A DNA stretch of 64,000 bases from Mucilaginibacter sabulilitoris (lineage in GTDB: Bacteria > Bacteroidota > Bacteroidia > Sphingobacteriales > Sphingobacteriaceae). Each line of letters begins with the position of its first letter. Position 1 is the stretch's first letter. Positions 51,758 to 60,977 of this stretch are shown piece by piece. The notes below the pieces were generated by a model. The model ran no database searches. It was given only the letters and a program-made list of their open reading frames with translations, and was not told the origin of the DNA. The stretch is taken from assembly GCF_034262375.1 (NCBI RefSeq), contig NZ_CP139558.1, positions 3,100,001 through 3,164,000 of the forward strand, given 5' to 3'. A program made the translations under genes and the position numbers.

Positions 51758-52483
51758 TTATTTCCAGCTCAGGTCAATTGTTCCGTGTTTTATGCCTGCG
51801 TCAATAAAGCATTTTTTTATCATACCAAACTTTTGCGTGCAATTGTCCCCAATAGTTAACCTTCCATATTTTGATCTGTATTCTTCACACTCAAAACATA
51901 TTTCTAAATAATCTATCACCCTTCCTTTTTTATTGAGAAATACAAAAGCATTGCGTGGGTTATAACAGGAACTTCCTGGATCTGCGGTATTAGCTAAAAT
52001 TTTCTTGTAAACCGCATTGTACATAATATTTGTCAAACGGATGATTTGATCCTGGTTTAGTGTTTTAACCTCATATAAGGTTGAATAATCTAAACTATCA
52101 TTAATAATAGTAAAACCTTTATATAACTGTTGTTCTCTATAAGACATGGTGTCTTGTGGTTTTGGACGATCAATAATTATTTCGGGATTTGGTGGGGCAC
52201 CTCCGTTAAAGGATACTGCCAAAATTTTAACTGCTTTTGAAAAAGGATATTTCTTTAGTCTTTGAGCAACGGTGTACTGATTAGTAAATGTGCAATTATC
52301 AAACCACGGTTTATAACCTTTGATAGATTCACGAAGATATGAAACATGGGGTGATATGTGCTTTACAACACGTTTTGGCTTATGCGCTTTAACGGTATCT
52401 GTACCAATAGCAAAGCACTCGGTACTTGTCCAGCAGCCTAAAAGGATTATAAAAAATAAGGAGTATAGAAGTTTAGGTTTCAT
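51758..52483 (-). CDS. Secreted hypothetical protein
   Basis: A 241-residue protein with a signal peptide or lipoprotein signal (LLGCWTSTECFA). A basic segment follows, then the W-F-D-N-C-T-F motif (about 58-64) and a C-terminal domain with several cysteines (SCYNPRNAF, FECEEY, NCTQKFG) that may form disulphides. No family recognised. A diverged fragment lies just downstream. It is in the same direction as, and 24 bases after, the hydrolase gene. Confidence 0.75.
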   Translation of the reverse strand: MKPKLLYSLFFIILLGCWTSTECFAIGTDTVKAHKPKRVVKHISPHVSYLRESIKGYKPWFDNCTFTNQYTVAQRLKKYPFSKAVKILAVSFNGGAPPNPEIIIDRPKPQDTMSYREQQLYKGFTIINDSLDYSTLYEVKTLNQDQIIRLTNIMYNAVYKKILANTADPGSSCYNPRNAFVFLNKKGRVIDYLEICFECEEYRSKYGRLTIGDNCTQKFGMIKKCFIDAGIKHGTIDLSWK

Positions 52484-52507
52484 TAACCTAATATCACAAA
52501 TAATTAT

Positions 52508-53431
52508 TTACCCTTCTTTCAAAAACGATAATATTTTGGTGTTCACCGTATCTGGTTTTTCAACGGATGGCAAGTGGGCCGCATCGGCAACCGGGAAAAA
52601 GTCGACTTTTAATACGCTGCGTATCGAATCACTAAAACGGATAGGTACGGTTTGGTCTTTTTTACCCCAGATTAGTAATACGGGCTTGTTAGCATTGTTA
52701 AGGCAGGTGTTGCTTTCTCGTCCATTTTGATCATAGTCATATAGCGTTGAAACAAGAGCATTCCTAAAACCCTGATACCGCATTTGCGGCAAATAACGTT
52801 TTACCCATTCCGGATGTTTTTGTGGGTAAAGGAAATCATCAAGCTGACCGGAGGCGCGCTCATTAGAGTTAACTGCCTCATTATACAGTGTAAAATATTT
52901 AGGTGCAACCGGTTTTTCGTTTTCGTATCCCGGGTCAATAAGTATAACTTTGTTTATAACATCGGGATGTGCACATGCAAAGTTTGTTATAACTTCGCCG
53001 CCGAACGAAATGCCGGCTAAATTAACATGCCCCTGCAGTTTCAGGTTGTTTATAGGCTCCAGTAACTGGGTGTTATATAGTTCTTTATCATACGCAACAT
53101 CTGGCCTGTCTGAGTAACCCCTGCCATACATATCATACCGGAGCACCTTGTAGCCATTTTTAACCAGGAACTCATAAGTGCCATCCCATATATAATATGG
53201 AACGCTGAACCCGTGAACAAGTATTACCACTTCGCCATTTTCAGGCCCTTCCAGCTGATAATGGGTAATGCCTTTACTAAGTTTAATAAAGCTACCCTGA
53301 ATACTTTTACGCTCGGCAGTTGTTAAGGCTTTTTTCTCTTTATTATTATATTCATAAAAGCCATATAATATTAAAGCAGAAGCACCGGCCAGGAATATTA
53401 TAATTATTATGCTTACTTTAAGTATTTTCAT
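52508..53431 (-). CDS. Alpha/beta hydrolase, membrane anchored
   Basis: A 307-residue protein with an N-terminal membrane helix (about 5-27) and a full alpha/beta hydrolase core. It has ILVHGFSVPYY, the nucleophile elbow G-I-S-F-G-G, the acid in WGKKDQTVP, and the His in DAAHLPSVE. The pattern is closest to haloalkane dehalogenase/epoxide hydrolase-like or esterase members; substrate unknown. Confidence 0.88.
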   Translation of the reverse strand: MKILKVSIIIIIFLAGASALILYGFYEYNNKEKKALTTAERKSIQGSFIKLSKGITHYQLEGPENGEVVILVHGFSVPYYIWDGTYEFLVKNGYKVLRYDMYGRGYSDRPDVAYDKELYNTQLLEPINNLKLQGHVNLAGISFGGEVITNFACAHPDVINKVILIDPGYENEKPVAPKYFTLYNEAVNSNERASGQLDDFLYPQKHPEWVKRYLPQMRYQGFRNALVSTLYDYDQNGRESNTCLNNANKPVLLIWGKKDQTVPIRFSDSIRSVLKVDFFPVADAAHLPSVEKPDTVNTKILSFLKEG

Positions 53432-53512
53432 AGCGTATTAGATGATGCTGACTAAAATACAGAAATATTTATACTACGCTTGTTTGATGAATACTTTAAT
53501 TGAAAAAAATGT

Positions 53513-54295
53513 ATGCGCGTAACAATAATCGGCTCAGGTAACGTAGCCACCCATTTTTCGGCAGCATTAAAAAACGCAGGTCATCGTATAATGCAGGTTT
53601 ATAGTCCCAATTTTCAGAATGCATCTCTGCTGGCTTACCATGTAGGGGCAGAGGCCACGAGTGACTTGCAGGATATTACACCTGAAACCGACATTTTTAT
53701 TATTTCGGTTAAAGACGATGCCATAGCTGAAATGGCCGAAGCCCTGGCTAAATATCAAAAGCTAATAGTGCATACCTCTGGCGCTACCAGCCTTGACGCA
53801 GTGCGGGCCTTTACAGACTATGCCGGGGTTTTATATCCGCTGCAAACCTTCAGCAAAAGCAAAGAGGTTGATTTTTTTACGGTTCCACTATGTGTAGAGG
53901 GGGCGGATGAAAGTATAACTGCCCGTTTAAAGGAACTGGCCGCTACCATTAGTAACAATGTTTATAGCGTTACTTCGGCCGATCGTAAAATACTGCATTT
54001 GGCGGCGGTATTTGCCTGTAATTTCCCCAATTATTTATACGGCGTGGCGCAGCAGCTACTGGCGGCCCATAACATGAAGTTTGATATGCTTAAACCTTTG
54101 ATACTGGAAACTGCTCAAAAGGTACAGCAGCAATACCCTGCCAATGTGCAAACTGGTCCGGCGGTACGTAATGACCAGCTTACTATGAATGCACATTTGC
54201 AATTACTTAACCATCAGCCACAATTGCAGGAGATATATTACTTATTAAGTCAGGGTATTATCAAAAACAATAATGAAGGGCACGGGGACAAGTAA
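53513..54295 (+). CDS. DUF2520 protein with Rossmann domain
   Basis: A 260-residue protein. An NAD-binding Rossmann-like part (G-S-G-N-V-A-T at 8-14; about 1-110) is followed by the DUF2520 helical domain (about 130-250, with ILHLAAVFACNFPNYLYG). These are relatives of pyrroline-carboxylate reductase and hydroxyisobutyrate dehydrogenase types, with unknown reaction. Conserved next to kdsC and maf genes in this phylum; here ferredoxin and iscX intervene. Confidence 0.88.
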   Translation: MRVTIIGSGNVATHFSAALKNAGHRIMQVYSPNFQNASLLAYHVGAEATSDLQDITPETDIFIISVKDDAIAEMAEALAKYQKLIVHTSGATSLDAVRAFTDYAGVLYPLQTFSKSKEVDFFTVPLCVEGADESITARLKELAATISNNVYSVTSADRKILHLAAVFACNFPNYLYGVAQQLLAAHNMKFDMLKPLILETAQKVQQQYPANVQTGPAVRNDQLTMNAHLQLLNHQPQLQEIYYLLSQGIIKNNNEGHGDK

Positions 54296-54301
54296 TTTTG
54301 T

Positions 54302-54309
54302 TACTTTTG
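54302..54309 (+). promoter_or_regulatory. -7 promoter box of the ferredoxin gene
   Basis: TACTTTTG ends 5 bases before the ATG of the ferredoxin gene. Confidence 0.55.
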
Positions 54310-54314
54310 CTTAA

Positions 54315-54647
54315 ATGAACATTTATAAAGTAAAGATAAATTTCGAGGAAAAAGGGCATGAAACCGTTGAATTGCCCATAGCCGAAGGAGAATCTGTATT
54401 GGATGTATGCCTGGAAAATGGCATTGAACTACAGCACAATTGCGGTGGCGTTTGCGGATGCAGTACCTGCCATGTATATGTAAACAAGGGGATGGACAAC
54501 ATCCAGGAAATATCTGATAAAGAAGAAGATTTTATAGACAGGGCTGTAAATCCACGTATAAATTCACGGTTGGGTTGCCAGTGTGTGATTGTTGACGGTG
54601 ATATAGAGGTTACCTTGCCAGATCAATCACAGTTCCTGGGACATTAA
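54315..54647 (+). CDS. 2Fe-2S ferredoxin, adrenodoxin type
   Basis: A 110-residue protein binding one 2Fe-2S cluster through Cys43, Cys49, Cys52 and Cys88 (C-x5-C-x2-C then LGCQC). The extra Cys47 and Cys90 lie nearby but are not the usual ligands. The order and length match the ISC-type ferredoxin, which donates electrons for Fe-S assembly. iscX follows after 92 bases. Confidence 0.92.
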   Translation: MNIYKVKINFEEKGHETVELPIAEGESVLDVCLENGIELQHNCGGVCGCSTCHVYVNKGMDNIQEISDKEEDFIDRAVNPRINSRLGCQCVIVDGDIEVTLPDQSQFLGH

Positions 54648-54649
54648 CT

Positions 54650-54735
54650 AAGGTTTTACGTTTAACGTGATACGTAAAGGAATAAATAGCTAAACAAGAA
54701 CCGTACAACGTAAAACTTACTGCGTACAACTATAC
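54650..54735. repeat. Imperfect hairpin of ACGTAAAACG units
   Basis: AGGTTTTACGTTTAACGTGA at the left and ACAACGTAAAACTTACTG at the right pair with mismatches. It fills the space between the ferredoxin and iscX genes. Confidence 0.5.
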
Positions 54736-54739
54736 AAAC

Positions 54740-54982
54740 ATGACAGACAATAAATTTGCCTTACCAATTCACTGGAAAGATTATGAAGATATCGCTATTG
54801 AACTTTATGAAAAGTTTGGTGACGATTTTGATGAATCAAAAATATACCGTATCCGTTTCACCGAACTGTTGGAGTGGGTATTATCATTACCTAACTTTGA
54901 GGGTACAAGAGCGGAGTCAAACGAAGGCCACCTGGAGCAAATTCAATCGGCCTGGGTTTATGAGTGGCGCGATAATCAATAG
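54740..54982 (+). CDS. iscX: Fe-S assembly protein IscX
   Basis: An 80-residue acidic protein. The pattern H-W-K-D-Y-E-D-I-A-I-E-L-Y-E-K-F, then D-P-x-like F-D-E-S-K-I-Y-R-I-R-F-T-E-L, W-V, and the closing A-W-V-Y-E-W-R-D is IscX. IscX binds IscS and iron and tunes cluster assembly. Next to the ferredoxin gene, in keeping with ISC operons. Confidence 0.9.
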   Translation: MTDNKFALPIHWKDYEDIAIELYEKFGDDFDESKIYRIRFTELLEWVLSLPNFEGTRAESNEGHLEQIQSAWVYEWRDNQ

Positions 54983-55078
54983 TTGGCAGTAGCCAGTTAG
55001 CAGTTTTCGGCAGGCGCTTTGTATTTAAACCGGCTGATCCCAATAACTCACTAATTCATTAATTCAATAATTAGCTCG

Positions 55079-55600
55079 GTGGAATCATTTCTACATAAAT
55101 TAAAAGATATTACCACATTTATATTTGATGTGGACGGCGTACTGACAGATGGTTCTGTTTTTGTAACAGATGCCGGTGAGCAAAGCCGTGCGTTTAATAT
55201 TAAAGATGGTTATGCACTACAGCTGGCGGTTAAATGCGGTTATAATGTATGTGCCATATCGGGCAGCCGTTCAAAAAGCGCCATATACCGTTTAAATAGT
55301 CTGGGTGTTAAAGACGTTTACATGGGCACGCATACCAAATCACAGCGTTTTAAGATATACCTGGAAGAGAAGGCCATTATTGCTACCAACGTGTTATACA
55401 TGGGCGATGATATACCCGACCTCGAAGTGATGAAGCTGGCTGGTCTGCCTGTTTGCCCGGCCGATGCGGTTGAAGAAATAAAAGCGGTAAGCGCCTATGT
55501 TTCGCCATACGGTGGTGGCAAAGGCTGCGCGCGCGATATTATTGAAAAAGTGCTTAAAGTTCAGGATAAGTGGATGAGTAAGCAGGCTTATAGCTGGTAG
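55079..55600 (+). CDS. kdsC: KDO-8-phosphate phosphatase (KdsC)
   Basis: A 173-residue HAD phosphatase without a cap, starting at GTG 55079. The motif I aspartates are in F-D-V-D-G-V-L-T-D-G, motif II Ser in AISGS, and motif IV in MGDDIPD. The final G-G-G-K-G-C-A-R-D-I-I-E is the KdsC signature. It removes phosphate from KDO-8-P in lipopolysaccharide core synthesis. A maf gene follows after 46 bases. Confidence 0.92.
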   Translation: MESFLHKLKDITTFIFDVDGVLTDGSVFVTDAGEQSRAFNIKDGYALQLAVKCGYNVCAISGSRSKSAIYRLNSLGVKDVYMGTHTKSQRFKIYLEEKAIIATNVLYMGDDIPDLEVMKLAGLPVCPADAVEEIKAVSAYVSPYGGGKGCARDIIEKVLKVQDKWMSKQAYSW

Positions 55601-55646
55601 GCTGTTTAAGTCAAAATTCAAAAGTTAAAATTCAAAATCATCCCGC

Positions 55647-56219
55647 ATGAATAACGTTCCTAAAATCATTCTTGCATCAAAATCGCCGCGACGGCAGGAT
55701 TTGCTCAGGCTTATGGATATGGAGTTTGAGGTTATGCTCAAAGATGTGGATGAATCATACCCTGATGGCCTAACACCGCAGGAGGTAGCTGTATATATTG
55801 CCCGAAAAAAAGCCGAAGCATTTGATGGTACACTAAACGGTGAGGTTGTGCTCACTGCCGATACCATTGTTTGTGTTGATGGCCTCATATTAGGTAAACC
55901 CGAAACACCCGATCATGCTGTAGAAATGCTGCAAACATTATCGGGTAAGGTACACCAGGTTATTACCGGCGTTTGCTTGCTGTATAAAGGCCGTTATAAT
56001 AACTTTTTTGATGTGTCTGAGGTGTTTTTTCGCAAGCTGAGCGATCAGGAAATAAAAAGTTATGTGGCTGAATATGAGCCTCTTGATAAGGCTGGTTCTT
56101 ATGGTATACAGGAACGTATAGGCCTGATAGGTATTGAACGGATAAATGGCTCTTATACCAACGTAGTAGGCCTCCCGACAGAAAAGTTATATGCTCAATT
56201 AATTAATTTAAATAAATAA
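55647..56219 (+). CDS. maf: Maf family nucleotide pyrophosphatase
   Basis: A 190-residue protein with the Maf marks I-I-L-A-S-K-S-P-R-R, V-D-E-S (metal Glu), A-D-T-I-V as catalytic Asp region, and Y-G-I-Q-E-R. Maf enzymes hydrolyse modified nucleoside triphosphates to prevent misincorporation. It lies 46 bases after kdsC and probably in the same unit. Confidence 0.94.
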   Translation: MNNVPKIILASKSPRRQDLLRLMDMEFEVMLKDVDESYPDGLTPQEVAVYIARKKAEAFDGTLNGEVVLTADTIVCVDGLILGKPETPDHAVEMLQTLSGKVHQVITGVCLLYKGRYNNFFDVSEVFFRKLSDQEIKSYVAEYEPLDKAGSYGIQERIGLIGIERINGSYTNVVGLPTEKLYAQLINLNK

Positions 56220-56283
56220 TATTTAAATTAAACCTTTCTGTATTATAAAGTCTAATGCTTAAATATAAGGGAGTGAATATATC

Positions 56284-56919
56284 ATGAAAAGAGCTATTTA
56301 TACAGGGCTGGTAGTTATGCTGGTTTCAGCCCTGTCTGCTTGCAGCAGCTATAATTATTACACCGCAGCCCGAAACAAAACAGATCTTTCTTCTTACCGC
56401 ACATTTGCCTGGTTACCACCCGAAACAAGTAACAGGGCTGGTGGAGTTGTGAAGAAAGAAATTGCGGATGAAAGGGTGAAGGAAACAGCGATTTCCGCTT
56501 TGCAAAAAAAAGGACTTAGGTTACAGGAAAACAATCCCGATCTGTTAGTAAGTTATTCTACCGTTACCGGCAGGGGCATGAAAACAGAATTTTATCCCGC
56601 TTACTATGGCGGCTTCGGTTGGGGCGGCTGGGGCTGGGGTTGGGGATACCGTCCGTTCTGGGGCGGCTACTATGGTGGCTGGGGATATCCCTACGGCGGC
56701 TTCGGTGGCGGAGGCTATGCCCGGGTTCCGTATAAAGAAGGCACCATTATTATTGATATCATAGACCGCAACACCCGCAAGTTAGTATGGCGCGGATTTG
56801 GCGTAGGCGAATTGCACAACCCAAAAAGAACGCTTGATGAATTACCAAAAGTGGTTGATGGTGTATTAAAACAACTGGAGTTGAACCAGGTAAATCAAAT
56901 GCAAATCAGGAAAGCATAA
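56284..56919 (+). CDS. DUF4136 lipoprotein with glycine/tryptophan-rich insert
   Basis: A 211-residue lipoprotein (lipobox L-S-A-C-S, cysteine at about 20). The DUF4136 domain (about 25-205) has Y-R-T-F-A-W-L-P-P and G-T-I-I-I-D-I-I-D. It is interrupted by a Gly/Trp/Tyr-rich loop (about 105-140). Role unknown. It converges on the 56958 gene across a terminator. Confidence 0.88.
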   Translation: MKRAIYTGLVVMLVSALSACSSYNYYTAARNKTDLSSYRTFAWLPPETSNRAGGVVKKEIADERVKETAISALQKKGLRLQENNPDLLVSYSTVTGRGMKTEFYPAYYGGFGWGGWGWGWGYRPFWGGYYGGWGYPYGGFGGGGYARVPYKEGTIIIDIIDRNTRKLVWRGFGVGELHNPKRTLDELPKVVDGVLKQLELNQVNQMQIRKA

Positions 56920-56944
56920 GTTATTTAATATCGAAGCATTATAT

Positions 56945-56974
56945 AATCCCTTTTGGCCTAAGCCTGAAGGGATT
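56945..56974. terminator. Bidirectional terminator
   Basis: AATCCCTT pairs with AAGGGATT around an inner GGC/GCC pair and is followed by TTTTG. It overlaps the 3' end of the minus-strand gene. Confidence 0.7.
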
Positions 56975-57185
56975 TTTGTTTGCGGTGTAAATGAATAGCG
57001 GTAAATATAACAGCAATAACCACCAGCACAATTACCCAGGTATCGAGCGGGCAACCATCGGGTCCGCCGTCATTCCCATCACACAACCCGTCACCGGGAT
57101 CGGCAAAACAATTTGTTGATAGTAGTAAAAGGCATATACCCAGTAAAAACCTGTACTTATTTTTTACGAAGGTTTTAATTGTCAT
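56958..57185 (-). CDS. Small exported protein with PLDTW-transmembrane C-terminus
   Basis: A 75-residue protein with signal peptide (ending CFADP), a short Asp/Gly-rich stretch containing two cysteines, then P-L-D-T-W and a membrane helix with a basic tail (HLHRKQK). This resembles short Bacteroidota proteins with a P-[IL]-D plus helix end, some described as sorting-domain proteins. It starts 3 bases after the stop of the large surface protein and is likely co-transcribed. Confidence 0.75.
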   Translation of the reverse strand: MTIKTFVKNKYRFLLGICLLLLSTNCFADPGDGLCDGNDGGPDGCPLDTWVIVLVVIAVIFTAIHLHRKQKSLQA

Positions 57186-57188
57186 TTG

Positions 57189-60100
57189 TTATTGTTTAAA
57201 AAATTTCGTGCTTCCAATCCGTTTCCCTGTGGCTTCGTCGGTAGCTTCAACAATATAAAGCCCTTTGAGCAGGTTGCCAACATCCTGTTGAACCGAATCT
57301 GTATTGCTGGCCGTTATAGTTTTTACCAAACTTCCGGTTGCGCTGATAATACTTACTGATATTCGGTCGCTATATGTTTTACCAAAGTTAATATTAATAT
57401 TTTGGGTAGCATTACTTGGGTAAACGATAAATTTAGGAATAAGGTTACTTAAAAAGTTAAAAACTAAGTTTTTTGAAATATCAGTTTTTCCGGTAACCAG
57501 ATTTTGCTTTAGGCGATAAACAAGCTGTCCGTTTCCAGGGGCCTCGTCAACAATGGTGTACTTGCCCGCACCTGTAGATTGCAGGCTATCAATGGCGGTA
57601 AATGATTTACCGCCATCGCTGCTTTTTTCAATCATGAACCGGGTAAAATTGCTTTCGTTATCGGTTCTCCAGTTAAGCTGAAGGCCGGTAGTAACTTTAG
57701 CTCCGGTAAAATCCAATAATTTATACTCGTGTCCAGGTGCAATACCAATGCTTAAGTAGAAACGGTCATGTGCATAACTGGCCTTATTTGTAGTTACATT
57801 GAAGCTATATTGCGGGTTATGTACCACATCTAAAGAATCGTTAGTGAATTTGTCTTTTAAAAAGATGGTGTAACGCTCGTCGATGTTTTTCTTGTTAGGG
57901 GCTGTAAGTTTATATACCCCATAATTTGAGAAAGTAACAACAAGATTTATTTGTTTTAATTTCTCCAGATCGGATGTGTAATTTATAAAGCAGCCCACTG
58001 AATCGGCAGATTGCGAGTAAAAGAAATCTCCCTGTCCTGATGACGATATATAAGGTGCGTCTTCACCGATTTTGAATGTGCTGCCCGAGTTTTTATCAAA
58101 GTTAATATCGGTTGTATTCAGTATAAGTGAATCTTTCATTAGTTCCATCCTTAACCAAGGCATAGGAACGGGAGTTGTTTCTGATGGTGTAGCTGCAGCT
58201 AATGTACCCACTGCATTATTTTCATGTGGGTTAACTGCTAAAGTGGTCCGTGCTGAGCGTGGATTTGGAACAACATTAAATATAGGTTTTGTGGAGGGGC
58301 GGGCTAAATAAGCTGAATAAGCAACTTTCATGGTCTCAGTAAAGGTAATTGGTGTGGCTGCCGCCGTTTGGACGAAAAAACCTTGTCCTGATAATGCATA
58401 TCTACTTGAGCCGGCTTGTGCTGTATCTGCAAGGGCGTCATAAACAGCAAATCTTGTTGATGAACTATTTGTTCCGGTATTAGCATCTTTTATCAGCATA
58501 TAAAAGAACTTGTATCTATTTGAATTACCACTATAAACAAGTTTCAGATCAATAACCGACGCATAAGGGTTACCTATCATATTAAAACCTTTTTTAGAGC
58601 TAATGGTACTATTAAAAGATAAATTGGTGCCACCCGCCAGGGTTGAATAATAAGTTGGGATGGGTGAGTTTGAAAAATTAATGATTTTAGGACTAAAGGA
58701 ACCATTAGTGCCCCCACCTTTAAACACAGCTCCAAAAAAATTAAGAGTAGCATCATTGGATGCCGGAAAAGGTGGACTAAAAGGGTTTGATACGCTCCTA
58801 TCACCCCTGAAATAAAATAAGAATCCGTTACCAATGGGCACTGTTTCGCTCATAGTTGCAAATGGCTTATACTCATTGTTAATTACGGAGTTGGGGTTTT
58901 GGGTAAGAGGAGAGTTTTCATCATAAATAAATACAGAAGGGCTATTGCCGGTTTGGGGCGCGTTATCAAAATCATATCCTGTAGCCGATCCGTTTGGCCC
59001 AGTTATCCAGGTATTTACTTTAAGTGGTTTTAAATCATAAGTACTGGCTGAAGCATTGGCTAAAGGCGACGAAAGCAGCATATACCTACGTAAATTGCCT
59101 CTTACGAAGCGCTGCACATTAATATTACCGGTAATAGTACCATTGGTCATATCGGCTATACTGGCATCTCCAGCTAAAGTAGACTTTAAAGTTAACGCGG
59201 TAGTTGAAGAGGTGCTCCCGACAGCAAGCGTGGATGAGCTGTTAACGTTTAATGTGTATAGGGGAGCAACCGTAAATTTATTTCCCGATGCCATGCTTTT
59301 AGTACCGCCACCCGTAAAAGTTACATTGTAAAAATTAGTACCCGTGGCAGTAGCGTCAGTTAAAGCTTGTGTAGTGCCATCAAAGGTAATGGTAGGTGTA
59401 GCGTTGGGTGTGAAAGTACCTGTGTTTGTGTAATTTTTTGATATAGATAATGCGCCTATACCCATAGTCATTGTTCCGGAATTGCTAAGGCTGCCATTTA
59501 TATCTATTGTTCCGGCACCACCTGTGACTGTTGCGGGTGAATTATTTGTCCAGGTGGCAGCCGTTGAACCTGTTGCACCTACCTTGGTAGCGGTATTGGT
59601 TGCATTGGAAAATGACACGTTTGAATTTGTAGTAAATGTGGAGTCAATATTTAAATAGCTGGTATTAGCAGGGGTTTGAACCTTACCAATGACGGCTGTA
59701 CCAGTGCCTTGTATGATAAGATTGTCATAAATAGGATCAGTGGCAGCATTTGAGTTTACAACACCCCCGCCAGGGCCAAAACCCAGTTTAGAGGTTGTAT
59801 AAATCAATGGGCTCGCTCCCCTATAAATTACCGTTGCTTTACCGCCGGGATTACGATCTCCGTAAAAATTAACAGATGCGTTAGGTGTTGGAATGGTATC
59901 TACGGCTGCTGAGCTATTAAGAATTAGTGTAGGATTTGTGAGAATGTTGGCTGAAGGATTTGTTTGAGATCTACGTGCATTAACAGTGAAATAGGTGGCA
60001 TTTCCTGCGGTAATAGCTGAATTATCAATAAAGGTAATTTTATTCCCTATTGTCATAGTACCATTTTCCAACCTAAATCCCACTCCTGTTCCGACGTTAA

Positions 60101-60695
60101 CATTGAGATTAAGTTTAACATCGGTTTTGACGCTAAGAGCTTTAATAAGTGAAATCAATATGGAAATCTTATTACTGCCTGATGAATTAGCAGCAGCACC
60201 CATCTGTATGTTATTGCACGAGATGGTACCTGAACCCATTAAAACATTAAAAATACTACCACCGCTGGTATTTACACTTTGGGTGATGTCCCCCGTTACA
60301 ACTAATTTGCCTGTGTTTACTGTTAATACAGTTCCGGTTATGTCATATCCCGTTATGGCAGTTGTTGAAGAATATTGAATTGTTCCGAAAATTATTGATC
60401 CAACAACCAGGCTGTCAGTGCTTGCAACAGTTAAGCTTGGTTGAGTTGTATAGACTGAGCCCGCTACTCCAAATCTAACAATATCATCCGTTGCATCCCT
60501 TCCGGGATAATCCGAACTTTGGGTAACTCCACCTACTGCCCAATTTGAAGGAGTTATCCAGTTATTGCCGGTAGGAGTGCTGGTGCCTCCCTTCCAATCA
60601 AAAGTTGTAGCAAAAGCCCTGCTCTGCATAACAATTAAGCATATAACAAGCAGGCTGGTTTTTAATAAACGTGTTCGCAAATTCAGGAGTAACAA
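57189..60695 (-). CDS. Large surface protein with T9SS C-terminal sorting domain
   Basis: A 1168-residue protein with a signal peptide (ending SRAFA). A long beta-rich filamentous or beta-helix-like region opens with F-D-W-K-G-G and N-N-W-I-T-P-S-N-W. It ends with a domain characteristic of type IX secretion substrates (GLYIVEATDEATGKRI then G-S-T-K-F-F-K-Q). It is likely exported by the T9SS and held at the surface. A paralogue follows upstream. Confidence 0.9.
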   Translation of the reverse strand: MLLLNLRTRLLKTSLLVICLIVMQSRAFATTFDWKGGTSTPTGNNWITPSNWAVGGVTQSSDYPGRDATDDIVRFGVAGSVYTTQPSLTVASTDSLVVGSIIFGTIQYSSTTAITGYDITGTVLTVNTGKLVVTGDITQSVNTSGGSIFNVLMGSGTISCNNIQMGAAANSSGSNKISILISLIKALSVKTDVKLNLNVNVGTGVGFRLENGTMTIGNKITFIDNSAITAGNATYFTVNARRSQTNPSANILTNPTLILNSSAAVDTIPTPNASVNFYGDRNPGGKATVIYRGASPLIYTTSKLGFGPGGGVVNSNAATDPIYDNLIIQGTGTAVIGKVQTPANTSYLNIDSTFTTNSNVSFSNATNTATKVGATGSTAATWTNNSPATVTGGAGTIDINGSLSNSGTMTMGIGALSISKNYTNTGTFTPNATPTITFDGTTQALTDATATGTNFYNVTFTGGGTKSMASGNKFTVAPLYTLNVNSSSTLAVGSTSSTTALTLKSTLAGDASIADMTNGTITGNINVQRFVRGNLRRYMLLSSPLANASASTYDLKPLKVNTWITGPNGSATGYDFDNAPQTGNSPSVFIYDENSPLTQNPNSVINNEYKPFATMSETVPIGNGFLFYFRGDRSVSNPFSPPFPASNDATLNFFGAVFKGGGTNGSFSPKIINFSNSPIPTYYSTLAGGTNLSFNSTISSKKGFNMIGNPYASVIDLKLVYSGNSNRYKFFYMLIKDANTGTNSSSTRFAVYDALADTAQAGSSRYALSGQGFFVQTAAATPITFTETMKVAYSAYLARPSTKPIFNVVPNPRSARTTLAVNPHENNAVGTLAAATPSETTPVPMPWLRMELMKDSLILNTTDINFDKNSGSTFKIGEDAPYISSSGQGDFFYSQSADSVGCFINYTSDLEKLKQINLVVTFSNYGVYKLTAPNKKNIDERYTIFLKDKFTNDSLDVVHNPQYSFNVTTNKASYAHDRFYLSIGIAPGHEYKLLDFTGAKVTTGLQLNWRTDNESNFTRFMIEKSSDGGKSFTAIDSLQSTGAGKYTIVDEAPGNGQLVYRLKQNLVTGKTDISKNLVFNFLSNLIPKFIVYPSNATQNININFGKTYSDRISVSIISATGSLVKTITASNTDSVQQDVGNLLKGLYIVEATDEATGKRIGSTKFFKQ

Positions 60696-60977
60696 GGTGT
60701 TATCAATTAGTACTTTATGATAACGTTTATACGGATTGATTTTCTTTTAAGTTGCTTTTTTTTACCACGAGGATATGTTGGAAAAATGAACAAAAAGAAT
60801 GCTGATGAACTCCTATTTTGGTTTTTTGATACTTTTTCATTGTAAATATCATACTATTAGCTAATTACAATTGGCAATGTATTATTGATGATACCAGAAG
60901 TGGGGAATTATTTTCTGTACCGGGAAAATATTGGCAATGAATTTGACGGTGATGTCAAATTAGTGATCGTCAATATT
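60696..60977. other. 282-base intergenic stretch with a terminator
   Basis: Lies between the two surface-protein genes and must hold the promoter of the 57189 gene. AATTTGAC (60940-60947) pairs with GTCAAATT (60954-60961), a likely terminator of the 60978 gene. Nothing else was recognised. Confidence 0.5.
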
